Notes: a model not told the origin generated them from the sequence alone. Positions 1 through 6,152 are shown, counted from the stretch's first letter. The stretch: 6,247 nt of DNA from Lentisphaerota bacterium (GCA_020201415.1 JAIVGW010000097.1:1-6247), one strand, 5' to 3'. Program-made: numbers and translations.

Positions 1-1
1 G

Positions 2-127
2 CTGTATCTAGTGCGCCCGCGCCGGGGCGGCATCTGCCATACCCGCAACCGCGGTGAAGCTCCGCGCAATTGCTTTTACCGGCGCATAGACTTCGACTCT
101 TTGAAGTTAGAAAACATCGATCCCTGA
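2..127 (+). CDS. 3' end of an unrecognised protein (partial, 41 codons)
   Basis: An open frame enters from the left edge in frame 2 and ends at TGA 125-127. It gives 41 residues beginning LYLVRPRRGGICHTRNRG and ending FDSLKLENIDP. The basic, aromatic-rich stretch followed by an acidic, leucine-containing tail looks like a genuine protein C-terminus, and the other two forward frames close early. Its start lies outside the window. It points the same way as dapF, 93 bases upstream of it, so the two could be co-transcribed, although hairpins lie between them. I do not recognise the family and assign no function. It could also be a chance open frame, since 41 codons is short. Confidence 0.45.
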   Translation: MYLVRPRRGGICHTRNRGEAPRNCFYRRIDFDSLKLENIDP

Positions 128-141
128 TCCTGCCGGAGTGT

Positions 142-158
142 CTGGCGGACTCCGCCGG
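142..158 (+). terminator. GC-rich hairpin between the partial gene and dapF
   Basis: Bases 142-148 pair with 152-158 (seven pairs including one T-G wobble) around a three-base ACT loop. An alternative overlapping stem pairs 134-139 with 149-154. The hairpin sits 15 bases after the stop of the upstream partial gene, where a terminator would be expected. No T-run follows, so it is a poor intrinsic terminator and could simply be mRNA structure in the dapF leader. Confidence 0.25.
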
Positions 159-220
159 TGCCTGGCTGGAAAAATCTTCCGGGTCGCATTGTACAAATCG
201 GTCCCAGCTCCATTTGAACC

Positions 221-1027
221 ATGAAAACAATTGAATTTTGGAAAATGCACGGAGCCGGCAACGATTTCATCATGCTGGTTGACCGCGACGGCAGCCTGTC
301 CCGGCCGGCGGCCTCGCGCATCCGGGAATTGTGCCACCGGCCGGCCGGCATCGGCGCGCAGGGGCTGCTGATACTGCGGCCCCTGGGCCAGGATGTGGTG
401 CGGATGCGGTTTTACAATCCCGACGGGCGGACGGCCCCCATGTGCGGTAATGGCGCCCGCTGTACCGCCCAATTGGCCTTTGACCGGAGACTGGCGGCAA
501 GGAAAATGACGTTGCGCACCGGGGCCGGGCCGGTGCGGGCGGAGGTGTTGCCGAAGGGCGTTCGCATCGAACTGCCGCCGCCGCGTCACTGGACGGAAAT
601 GCGCGTGAAGGCCGGTGGGCGTGATTGGGAATGCCATTGCGTGGACACCGGTGTGCCACATGCGGTGCTGCTTGTGAAAGATGTCAATCGGATAGATGTG
701 TGCCGGTTTGGGGCGGCCTTGCGTCATCATCGTGCGTTCGCCCCTCGGGGTGTCAATGTCGACTTCATGGACTGTGTTGCCGGTGGAGTATTGCGGGTAC
801 GCACATACGAGCGCGGTGTGGAGGATGAAACCGGGGCCTGCGGCACCGGCATTGCAGCCTGTGCGCTGATTGCCGGCCGGCTGGGGCTGGTCCAGCCGCC
901 GGTGAAGCTGGTTTGCCGGTATGGCGACAGTCTGATGGTGGATTATCAGCTGACCGAACGGGGCGCCGGCGGCTTACGGCTGACCGGTCCGGTGAAATAC
1001 GTTTTTACCGGACGGGTGGCCTGGTGA
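221..1027 (+). CDS. dapF: Diaminopimelate epimerase
   Basis: DapF interconverts LL- and meso-diaminopimelate in the cytoplasm without a cofactor, supplying meso-DAP for peptidoglycan and for lysine synthesis. The 268-residue length is normal for the family (E. coli about 274). The N-terminus has the typical KMHGAGNDF (residues 8-16). The first catalytic cysteine is C75 in MCGNGARC (74-81), and the second is C207 in ETGACGTG (203-210). PHAVLLVKDV (146-155) and GVNVDF (177-182) are also family landmarks. ERGVEDET before the second cysteine is a known variant of the usual ERGVGET. Residues 43-49 read GIGAQGL where GIGADGL is usual. The ATG at 221 places KMHG at the normal distance, but no clear Shine-Dalgarno precedes it. 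The gene ends 7 bases from the stop of the convergent minus-strand gene. Confidence 0.97.
   Translation: MKTIEFWKMHGAGNDFIMLVDRDGSLSRPAASRIRELCHRPAGIGAQGLLILRPLGQDVVRMRFYNPDGRTAPMCGNGARCTAQLAFDRRLAARKMTLRTGAGPVRAEVLPKGVRIELPPPRHWTEMRVKAGGRDWECHCVDTGVPHAVLLVKDVNRIDVCRFGAALRHHRAFAPRGVNVDFMDCVAGGVLRVRTYERGVEDETGACGTGIAACALIAGRLGLVQPPVKLVCRYGDSLMVDYQLTERGAGGLRLTGPVKYVFTGRVAW
987..1013 (+). terminator. 11-bp hairpin in the last codons of dapF
   Basis: Bases 987-997 pair with 1003-1013: ten Watson-Crick pairs and one G-T wobble around the five-base loop TACGT. The hairpin is inside dapF, 12 bases before its stop. Read on the minus strand it lies about 22 bases beyond the stop of the convergent gene, so it could end or protect the 3' end of the minus-strand operon transcript. 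In that orientation the wobble becomes a C-A mismatch. No T-run follows on either strand, so classical intrinsic termination is not well supported. Confidence 0.35.
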
Positions 1028-1042
1028 TTTGTCTTCACCGGG
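1020..1042. terminator. Hairpin containing both convergent stop codons
   Basis: Bases 1020-1027 (CCTGGTGA) pair with 1035-1042 (TCACCGGG) in eight pairs, one of them T-G, around the seven-base loop TTTGTCT. The left arm ends in the dapF TGA (1025-1027). The right arm begins with TCA (1035-1037), the reverse complement of the TGA that ends the minus-strand gene. The structure forms in transcripts of both strands and is the only candidate for a shared 3' end in a 7-base gap. It lacks a long T-tract, so the role is inferred from position and symmetry. Confidence 0.4.
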
Positions 1043-2309
1043 AACCGTTTGCCACAGGATTAATTGCCTCGTGGGGGGGATCCGACGCTGGCAGGGCGGG
1101 ACATTTGGGTGCCAGGTAGTTGCTGATCATGATGGTGGCGATACGTTCGGCCAGGCGTGTATCGGAGCGGTTACCCCGCAATTCGCGGAATTCGTCAGAG
1201 TAGATGATCCGGTTATCGCGCGTATCGATCACCATGAAGCGCACACTGGTGTCAGTGACCGGCATCTGGACGCCCATGATTTCCTGGGTCTGTCCGCGCA
1301 GGGTGGAGTCGGTATTGACGTAGACCAGCAAAGCAATATCCGTTTGAATGTCTCGCGCGGCCTTGGCCGCCGGAGCTGCATCACGTGCGTCGAAAATCTG
1401 ATCAAGCGCGGCCGGCTGCCAGCCAGCCAGATCGCGCATGCTCATTCGGCTTTCAGTAGCGTCGCGGTGCAGGATTCCGGACAGAGCGGTAAAGCGGGCC
1501 GGAGGCCGGTCGTCGGTCTGCAGCAGGCATAACAGGGCCACCGGGCGGTTTTGCCAGCGTGACCGCAGGGGCCATAAGCGCGGTGGGGACGGCAGCGCCT
1601 CCAGGCGCCGGCGGGCCTCGGACTGCCAGACCGTGGACGTGGAAAGGCCGGCGACTGTTTCATAAAACGCGCGCGCGGCCAGATTGTCGCGCTGTTGCGC
1701 CTGCAGATCGCCCATCAGCAGGCGGACTTCTTCCAAGGGGAAAGCGGGGGTCATGATCCGGCCGTAATTATACTCTATTTCCTTCAGCAGTTCCAGGGCG
1801 GCGGTGTGCTCTCCGCGCAGGGCGGCCGCCTGGGCTTCCTGCCAGCGAGCGTGCAATTGCGCATCGTAATCGGCGCGGGCCTGTAATCGGGCGCGAGCAT
1901 CAGCGATTTCCCGCAGCAGAACATCGCGCTCGGCCAGGGTGCAACTGACCTGAACCCATGCCTCAAATCCGGCGGGGCCTTCTTCCAGGTAAACGGCGCC
2001 GGGCACGGTTTCAGCCGTTTTCAAAGCCAGTTGTCCGCGCACGGCGGCCCGGCCCGGGCCGTCCAATCCGCCGCGGGTCATAATTTCGTCCAGAATGATC
2101 CGGACGGCATCCTCGAAGGCTTCCTGGCGGGCCTGCGGCTCGGAGGCGGCGCCGCTGGCGGTGCCCACACGATACATGTAGATGCTGTCATCGCTTTTGT
2201 GGCCGGTTGTCCAAAGCGGCCTTTGGGCCTGGAGCGGAGCGATCGGCAGTAAAAAGGCTATGAAAGTCAGGACGGACCGAAGCCGCCAATCTGGCGTGAC
2301 AGGCATCAT
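1035..2309 (-). CDS. Exported LPP20-like / helical-repeat / alpha-beta domain protein
   Basis: The 424-residue protein has a signal peptide with a hydrophobic core at about residues 13-24 and likely signal peptidase I cleavage after LQA (26-28). There is no lipobox, so it should be periplasmic or outer-membrane associated. Residues 31-135 resemble the small lipoprotein at 5080-5511 (23 identities in 52 ungapped positions for 31-82 against 38-89), which has an LPP20-like look. Residues 136-240 are rich in Ala, Leu, Arg and Glu with TPR-like helices. Residues 255-400 look alpha/beta, including TDIALLVYV (323-331) and VRFMVIDTRDNRIIYSDEF (356-374), a pattern like the CsgG/LpoB-type lipoprotein fold. 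The start is the first of two adjacent ATGs. It overlaps the upstream VWA gene's stop as ATGA, implying translational coupling, with no separate Shine-Dalgarno. An ATG 36 bases further upstream is less likely because it places CCPQ residues ahead of the signal. Exact function is unknown. Confidence 0.8.
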   Translation of the reverse strand: MMPVTPDWRLRSVLTFIAFLLPIAPLQAQRPLWTTGHKSDDSIYMYRVGTASGAASEPQARQEAFEDAVRIILDEIMTRGGLDGPGRAAVRGQLALKTAETVPGAVYLEEGPAGFEAWVQVSCTLAERDVLLREIADARARLQARADYDAQLHARWQEAQAAALRGEHTAALELLKEIEYNYGRIMTPAFPLEEVRLLMGDLQAQQRDNLAARAFYETVAGLSTSTVWQSEARRRLEALPSPPRLWPLRSRWQNRPVALLCLLQTDDRPPARFTALSGILHRDATESRMSMRDLAGWQPAALDQIFDARDAAPAAKAARDIQTDIALLVYVNTDSTLRGQTQEIMGVQMPVTDTSVRFMVIDTRDNRIIYSDEFRELRGNRSDTRLAERIATIMISNYLAPKCPALPASDPPHEAINPVANGSR

Positions 2310-4360
2310 CGGGTTACCCGGATAGGGGCGCTGCGGGCAACACAATCGTATCCCTGTGTCAGGAACAGCCGGAAGTGATATTCATCACCCGGTTGATCCG
2401 GCGCCGTGATGTCGTAGAGCCGATCGGTCAGATTGACCAGGAATGTATATGACAGGTAATCCTGATCGCGGTCGCCTTGATTTGCGTAGAAGGCGATCCA
2501 GGCGTTGCGGTCCGTGATCGGGAAATCGGAATGCACCACGCCGATCCGTTCGCCGGTCGCCACGGTGTCGGTCAGGAGTTCCAGGGCGTATGATGGCGGT
2601 GGAGGCGCTTCGGGCTCGGACTGCACGGCAATGGCCACCGCCTGCTGCATGGCTCTGTCCAACTGATCCTGGTCCTGTCCCGCCATGATGACTTCGCCCA
2701 CGGCGCCGGATTCACGGGCAGCCTGGGCCATGTCATGCAACATCTTTTGTGCTTCGGGGCTGGCTTCAATGTCGCTGAAGGCGATGACGGCCAGTTCGGT
2801 TTCCGGTCCCAGCGCGGCAATGCGTTGCCGCGCGGTGGCCTTGGCGCTTGCCATTTTGTTGTCCCGCATACTGTTTGAGGCATCGATGAGGATAACCACG
2901 GAATTGACGGGCGCCCCGCCCGCGCCCCCAATGGCGCCGGCTGCGTATTTGATCCCTTTGGCTCCGAAAATATAACGGTTATAGTAGAATCCCGTGCTGC
3001 GCAGATGCACTTCATTGCCGACCTTGTGAATCTGAAGTTGCCCGGCCCGCGCCTCCGGCTGGGCGCCCGGCCAGAGGATATGCCCGGAACATTCCCCGGT
3101 AATGCGGCCGCCCTCCTCCCAGCCGCCGGCCAACTGGCCCTGAAGTTGCATGCGCGCGCCCGGCAGGCGCACGTTGGGTCCGGAAACCGCGGGGGCGTAA
3201 AGCTCGCCGGTGACCTGATCACCCTTAAGTTTTAAGGTCATGGATGCCTTGAGGTGAAAATCAACCTCGACGTAGCCTTTGTAGTCGATACTCATCGCGT
3301 TGTGGCCCTGGCCGGTATCCTCTTCGTCATCGGTCTTGGGCGGTTCAGCCGTGAAAATTCGTATGTTTGCTCCGGGGATTTCCCACGGGAAAGTGCTCTG
3401 GCCCTGTATGATTCCCTGCGTCATCTGATCTTCAGGTGCGGGGGCATCGGGCTGTGGCTTGGGGGTGATATCTGCCGGCGGCCGGTCGGCGGGTATGTTT
3501 CCGCCCCACATTTCCTGTACCGATGCCATTTCTATACGGCCGACATTCAAATTACGGCAATTGTCGCGATTGATTTTGAGTTGGTATCGATAAACAGGCC
3601 ACAGGTCCTCGTTGAACGAGTCTGCTCGCTCGACGTTAGCGGAGCCGCGGCGCACGAAAATTTCGTAGCGGTCGGTGGCCAGCAGGTTGTCAGCCGTGAT
3701 GGTGAAACGTCCGTCCGGGCCGGTTGTCCAATTAGCGCTGATGGTGCCGGCTTTGTCGCCGATAAGTTCAATGTATGCGTTCGGCACCCCCTGATCCGTA
3801 CCACGCATGACGGCCCGGCCCGTGATGACGGCCCGCGGAATATCGGCGGCGTGGCCGTCGGCAGGCGGGGGGGCGGAAGCGGTGTCATCGTCCGTGACGC
3901 GTCCGGTTTCATTGACCACCATGATCCAGGTCTGCACCAGCACCCCTCGTTTTTCCTCGCCATTTTCCCGGTAGGTGAATGGGCGGAAGCCCTGGATATA
4001 GCCCTTGCCGCTGCCAGATCCGCGCACGGTGGCGGTATCGACCCCTTGATTGACAACTACTCCCGGTCCGGATACAGTCCAATTGGCGTTATCCATGCGG
4101 TCAATCGTGCCGCTGAAGGCCGCCTTGGTGTCCAGATCCCGCCCGCCGCGCTGGCCCATGCGCAGCACGGTGGTTTCGCCCGACTTCAGGATCACGCTGC
4201 CCGCCACGGTGGTCCTTAAGCGCGCGGGAATCCCCGCTTCTTCCGCGGTGGGCATCCGGGCCGGCGCAACCGTCATGGCCGCCAGGAAAGCCGCGCACAA
4301 CCAGGGCAGGATGAACAAGGAACGGCATCCCTCACGGATGGCTGTTGGCTGGCTTTGCAC
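2306..4360 (-). CDS. Exported multidomain protein with partial von Willebrand A domain
   Basis: The 684-residue protein begins with a signal peptide (hydrophobic core about 15-32). Residues 50-150 look like an Ig-type beta domain. Residues 176-280 resemble a carboxypeptidase regulatory-like or CNA-B-like beta domain (VITGRAVMRGTDQGVPNAYIEL, shown only in part: VITGRAV at 178-184 and GPDGRFT at 214-220). A proline-rich linker spans 288-312, followed by a beta-rich segment at 315-475. VWA signature residues follow: DASNS (493-497), the MIDAS D-x-S-x-S, and AFSD (527-530). The later VWA motifs, a GT turn and a second acidic MIDAS loop such as TDG, are not seen; the chain passes into a PPPP linker (586-589). 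Residues 590-684 form a beta-sandwich-like domain (WIAFY, EYHFRLFLTQGYD). The GTG start is supported by GGAGG seven bases upstream. It is probably a periplasmic or surface binding protein; its ligand is unknown. Confidence 0.85.
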   Translation of the reverse strand: MQSQPTAIREGCRSLFILPWLCAAFLAAMTVAPARMPTAEEAGIPARLRTTVAGSVILKSGETTVLRMGQRGGRDLDTKAAFSGTIDRMDNANWTVSGPGVVVNQGVDTATVRGSGSGKGYIQGFRPFTYRENGEEKRGVLVQTWIMVVNETGRVTDDDTASAPPPADGHAADIPRAVITGRAVMRGTDQGVPNAYIELIGDKAGTISANWTTGPDGRFTITADNLLATDRYEIFVRRGSANVERADSFNEDLWPVYRYQLKINRDNCRNLNVGRIEMASVQEMWGGNIPADRPPADITPKPQPDAPAPEDQMTQGIIQGQSTFPWEIPGANIRIFTAEPPKTDDEEDTGQGHNAMSIDYKGYVEVDFHLKASMTLKLKGDQVTGELYAPAVSGPNVRLPGARMQLQGQLAGGWEEGGRITGECSGHILWPGAQPEARAGQLQIHKVGNEVHLRSTGFYYNRYIFGAKGIKYAAGAIGGAGGAPVNSVVILIDASNSMRDNKMASAKATARQRIAALGPETELAVIAFSDIEASPEAQKMLHDMAQAARESGAVGEVIMAGQDQDQLDRAMQQAVAIAVQSEPEAPPPPSYALELLTDTVATGERIGVVHSDFPITDRNAWIAFYANQGDRDQDYLSYTFLVNLTDRLYDITAPDQPGDEYHFRLFLTQGYDCVARSAPIRVTR

Positions 4361-4367
4361 GGGTCAT

Positions 4368-4372
4368 CCTCC
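4368..4372 (-). promoter_or_regulatory. Strong Shine-Dalgarno deciding a GTG start
   Basis: Read on the minus strand this is GGAGG, exactly seven bases before the GTG at 4360-4358. An ATG directly after it (4367-4365) is out of frame and reaches a stop after eleven codons. The GTG is therefore the supported start of the VWA-domain gene. Confidence 0.75.
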
Positions 4373-4379
4373 ATCGTCA

Positions 4380-4412
4380 AACCCCGGGATATGTCCAAAG
4401 TTTGGCGGGGTT
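4380..4412 (-). terminator. Hairpin between surface-repeat gene and VWA gene
   Basis: In the 72-base gap, AACCCCG (4380-4386) pairs with CGGGGTT (4406-4412) in seven pairs. Just inside the right arm, CCAAA (4395-4399) can instead pair with TTTGG (4401-4405) as a small palindrome. On the minus strand the outer stem ends in GGGGTT followed by one more T, a very short T-tract. It may be a weak terminator or attenuator dividing the block into two transcripts. The fresh GGAGG ribosome site just after it fits a partly independent VWA gene. No convincing promoter is visible in the gap. Confidence 0.35.
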
Positions 4413-4432
4413 CAATGCCTGATCTTTCGAGG

Positions 4433-5026
4433 TTAAAACTGTCCGTTGATCAACGGGCAGAATACCAGGAAGCTGCTTTGTGAAATAATGTTAATGATCC
4501 CGATCTGCAGGCCGTCGGTTGTGTCGCAGATGTTGATGAGGCCGATTTGCGCGCCATTGACATGGCGCGCATAATTCATTACCCCAAGCTGGGCGCCCAT
4601 GAAATCCTCGCCATGATTGATGGCGCCCATTTGAAAACAGCCCCCCTCTGACACGCTGATTGAATTGTAAAATCCGATTTGCGCGCCAGCCAGGGAATTG
4701 ACCCGGTTGGCCGCGCCCAGTTGCAGTCCTTCCATCAGGCCTGCACCCACGTTTACCACGCCCATGTCCAGTCCGCGCAGGTTCTGGTTCACCCCGTAGA
4801 ACAGGTTGATGCGCAAGCCGTAAACGTCGTATTCAACGGGAAAAATCTGGGCTGGAGCAAAAAGCGACAACTGCAGCCCGGTAGCCTTGTTGGCGCTGGC
4901 GCCGCCCGCCCGTGTATTGTCCACAACCGTCGGCTGGGTGCGCCCCAACTGCGCCGCCGCACCCGTGTGGTTCAGGCAAAGCGTTGCCAGGATGATTCCA
5001 AAAAAAGCTGATGTCAAAGCGCGCAT
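4433..5026 (-). CDS. LA_2272-type surface-repeat protein
   Basis: The 197-residue protein has a signal peptide (residues 1-25, likely cleavage after GAAA) and a short polar spacer. About seven imperfect repeats of 14-16 residues follow, with the pattern x-G-x-Q-x-G-x-x-N: GLDMGVVN (85-92), GLQLGAAN (100-107), GAQIGFYN (114-121), FQMGAIN (131-137), GAQLGVMN (144-151), GAQIGLIN (158-165) and GLQIGIIN (172-179). It ends in a short hydrophobic and aromatic tail, FCPLINGQF. This periodic G/N pattern is that of the LA_2272/LA_2273 surface-repeat family named from Leptospira; its biochemical role is not established. The regular spacing suggests a beta-strand solenoid or outer-membrane surface. The start ATG has AAGGA (5038-5034) seven bases upstream. 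It lies between the LPP20-like lipoprotein (53-base gap) and the VWA gene (72-base gap). Confidence 0.85.
   Translation of the reverse strand: MRALTSAFFGIILATLCLNHTGAAAQLGRTQPTVVDNTRAGGASANKATGLQLSLFAPAQIFPVEYDVYGLRINLFYGVNQNLRGLDMGVVNVGAGLMEGLQLGAANRVNSLAGAQIGFYNSISVSEGGCFQMGAINHGEDFMGAQLGVMNYARHVNGAQIGLINICDTTDGLQIGIINIISQSSFLVFCPLINGQF
4481..4831 (-). repeat. Tandem 14-16-residue coding repeats (GxQxGxxN)
   Basis: Codons 66-182 of the surface-repeat gene encode the degenerate tandem repeat. At the DNA level it is mostly diverged. One 15-base identity, CCGATTTGCGCGCCA on the plus strand, recurs at 4542-4556 and 4674-4688, exactly 44 codons apart, and encodes the GAQIG core in both copies. 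Confidence 0.75.
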
Positions 5027-5079
5027 GATGCCATCCTTTTAATTAAGCATTTTCCGGCCCACCCCGGCGGTCTTCATGG

Positions 5080-5511
5080 TCAGCGTAAACTTTCGATGAT
5101 CTTTCTTTTTTCAACGATGGGGAAGCTGACTTGGACGAATCCATTACAGGCGTTTCCGAAGCGTTCAACATACACGCAGCCCGGCAGGATCGCCGCGCCT
5201 TCCATGGGTAAAAGGATGCCCCCTGGCGGCAGGGCGGCCAGACCGAGCCCCGCCTCAGTCACAATCTGGCGTGAAATCTGACGCAGTGCATCCTGGTAAG
5301 CCTCCGCGCGCGCGTCGGCCGGCGAGGACTGGTTGACTGAGGATCCGACCACATAGAAATACACGCTGTCAGCCGGCTTGGGGTGCAGTGTCCATTGCGG
5401 GGCCGGATAGGTATGGACCGGTTCCGGCGACGAAGAGCCGGAAGACCGGCAACCGGTTATTAACAGCGCCAGGCAAAGAGCCGTCATCACCGTCGGCAGA
5501 CATTTATTCAT
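5080..5511 (-). CDS. Small LPP20-like lipoprotein
   Basis: The 143-residue protein has a short basic start (MNK), a hydrophobic stretch (about 8-18) and the lipobox LITGC with the acylated cysteine at residue 21. The next residue is Arg, not Asp, consistent with outer-membrane sorting under the E. coli rule. A Ser/Pro-rich tether (22-37) leads to a compact domain at 38-143. The pattern WTLHP...DSVYFYVVGSS...DARAEAYQDALRQI, then a late FVQVSF strand, is the layout of LPP20-family lipoproteins, in which a small alpha/beta domain follows the tether. The domain is paralogous to residues 31-135 of the protein encoded at 1035-2309. The ATG is two bases beyond the TAA of the LpoB-like gene, and GAGG eight bases upstream (5523-5520) lies inside that gene, so the two are co-transcribed and probably coupled. 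Partner and function are unknown. Confidence 0.82.
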   Translation of the reverse strand: MNKCLPTVMTALCLALLITGCRSSGSSSPEPVHTYPAPQWTLHPKPADSVYFYVVGSSVNQSSPADARAEAYQDALRQISRQIVTEAGLGLAALPPGGILLPMEGAAILPGCVYVERFGNACNGFVQVSFPIVEKRKIIESLR

Positions 5512-5513
5512 GT

Positions 5514-6149
5514 TTATTGCCTCAATAGCATGTCCCGCGACACATTTTTACGGATGCGTTGTTCGTGGGAAATATCCAGCAGGCCGGTCTCCGTGTTGGT
5601 CAGTTCCCAGACGAAGCGATAACTTATTTCGCGCGCGCCGCCGGGCAGGTTGCGTTCCAGTGATGAAACCCGGCCGAACAGGATGCCGTTGATTTGCGCC
5701 AATTTGCCGAAAGTCTGCAAGTCTTCCAGATCCATCGGATTGCTGTTCAACCAGTTATACTGGATGATCTTGAATATTTCATCAATGGCCGTGCCGCCGG
5801 ACATGGCATCGGCCACCGTCAGGAACTTCAAGGTGCCCTCTCGGTTAAAGATCACCTGGAGTGATTTCTGCAACTGCACCACCCGCACGTCGTACGGGCA
5901 TTCGCGGGTATCCACCGGGCCCAGCACCACCACGTAATTTTTAGGCAGGCCGCGCATGAACATCTCGCGGGAGATGCCTTCGGCCACCAGGTCGTAATCG
6001 TGATCATCCAGTCCGATGGTCATGGCGCCCTGTTCTTCGGGTGAAACGTAGCCGGTCTGGGGAATGTTGACGGAGCGGCAGCCGGTCAGCAACAACGCCA
6101 TGCAAATTATCGGAAAGAGGCTGTTGCAAAACCCCACGGGCGCGTTCAT
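5514..6149 (-). CDS. LpoB-like (penicillin-binding protein activator family) lipoprotein
   Basis: From the ATG at 6149 the protein is 211 residues with the lipobox LLTGC (acylated C24, followed by Arg). The mature part matches the LpoB family layout: LDDHDYDLVAEGI (47-59), a YVVVLGPVDTRE strand (72-83), LQKSLQVIFNREGTLKFL (93-110), NWLNSN (132-137), a GKLAQINGILFGRVSS segment (148-163) and the terminal RFVWELTNTETGLL (178-191). In E. coli LpoB is an outer-membrane lipoprotein that reaches through peptidoglycan to activate PBP1b; that role here is inference. The signal peptide has no Lys or Arg before its hydrophobic core. Its codons 5-9 fall in one arm of the REP-like element at 6124-6242, so the start is uncertain. 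An ATG at 6101, a GTG at 6137 and a TTG at 6242 also lie in frame. The last is unlikely because it would add 31 residues encoded by the repeat. Only GGTGAG precedes the ATG. Confidence 0.78.
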   Translation of the reverse strand: MNAPVGFCNSLFPIICMALLLTGCRSVNIPQTGYVSPEEQGAMTIGLDDHDYDLVAEGISREMFMRGLPKNYVVVLGPVDTRECPYDVRVVQLQKSLQVIFNREGTLKFLTVADAMSGGTAIDEIFKIIQYNWLNSNPMDLEDLQTFGKLAQINGILFGRVSSLERNLPGGAREISYRFVWELTNTETGLLDISHEQRIRKNVSRDMLLRQ

Positions 6150-6152
6150 ATT

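Noticed and set aside
189..196. TTGTACAA palindrome upstream of dapF
   Set aside because: Eight-base perfect palindromes occur by chance and no second copy or promoter element flanks it, so an operator call is not supported.
107..730. Minus-strand open frame of 207 codons across dapF
   Set aside because: It overlaps most of dapF, whose identity is certain, and its product is low-complexity Arg/Pro/His-rich sequence without motifs.
2310..2345. Upstream ATG at 2345 for the 424-residue exported protein
   Set aside because: It adds MCCPQRPYPGNP ahead of a complete signal peptide and overlaps the VWA gene by 40 bases. The ATGA overlap at 2309 is a standard coupled start.
3254..4219. Long open frame (321 codons) on the plus strand, antisense to the VWA gene
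   Set aside because: It mirrors the frame of a well-supported gene with signal peptide, domain motifs and GGAGG. The antisense product has no recognisable domains or ribosome site and is what GC-rich coding DNA often gives.
4481..4831. CRISPR-like or intergenic tandem array
   Set aside because: The periodicity is at protein level, in frame, with diverged DNA and no constant repeat or spacer structure.
5037..5046. AT-rich TTAATTAA near the surface-repeat gene as a promoter -10 box
   Set aside because: It is only about 13 bases from the start codon and no -35-like hexamer at proper spacing was seen. It is more likely leader sequence around the AAGGA site.
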